This document shows, in pieces, positions 5,728 through 5,763 of a DNA stretch of 5,763 nucleotides (position 1 is its first letter; every line of letters begins with the position of its first letter). Location of the stretch: NCBI GenBank assembly GCA_937899145.1, contig CALBPW010000378.1, positions 1 through 5,763 on the forward strand, in the 5' to 3' direction. The notes beneath the pieces were generated by a model. It had not been told where the DNA came from. It searched no databases and saw only the letters and a list, made by a program, of their open reading frames with translations. The DNA is from an uncultured Bacteroidota bacterium (GTDB lineage: Bacteria > Bacteroidota > Bacteroidia > Bacteroidales > SZUA-534). A program made the position numbers and the translations under genes.

Positions 5728-5763
5728 GGGTGATTTTATTGAATTTTATCGCCTCGCAAAATC

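Overview
The window looks like a chromosomal segment from a Bacteroidota genome, most probably Bacteroidales. The base composition is low in GC. Start codons have A/T-rich leaders and no clear Shine-Dalgarno sequence. Several upstream regions carry the Bacteroidota promoter pattern (TTG, 17-21 bp, TAnnTTTG), and two proteins belong to families that are essentially Bacteroidota-specific (DUF2027-Smr and DUF4301). No tRNA, rRNA, CRISPR array, insertion sequence or phage gene is visible, and the gene content reads as ordinary core genome. There is no gene-free stretch longer than 300 bases.

Layout. Positions 1-1114 (minus strand) hold two consecutive exported proteins with the LPP20-like fold pattern. 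The first in transcription order is a lipoprotein (563-1114). The second has a plain signal peptide and runs off the window's left edge (1-479). A strong terminator-like hairpin sits between them. Divergent from this pair, across a 187-bp promoter region, is a 66-residue cysteine-rich small lipoprotein (1302-1502, plus). It converges on queA (1619-2830, minus), an enzyme of queuosine tRNA modification, with a bidirectional terminator between the two. queA shares a 110-bp divergent promoter region with a DUF2027-Smr protein (2941-4035, plus). That gene converges on a DUF4301 protein (4144-5658, minus), again with a long bidirectional hairpin between them. The DUF4301 gene has the best-matching promoter of the window just upstream.

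The genes do not form one pathway. Apart from the LPP20-like pair they are single-gene units, alternately divergent and convergent. The most interesting reading is that the DUF4301 protein carries, in order, motifs resembling the UDPGP class of sugar-nucleotide pyrophosphorylases, including a C-terminal lysine motif. This suggests a divergent nucleotidyltransferase behind a domain of unknown function. Other points worth attention are the tandem 13-residue repeat in the cysteine-rich lipoprotein, and the hairpin that separates the two LPP20-like genes while leaving almost no room for a second promoter. I see no evidence of a multi-gene defence, mobile or otherwise novel system.
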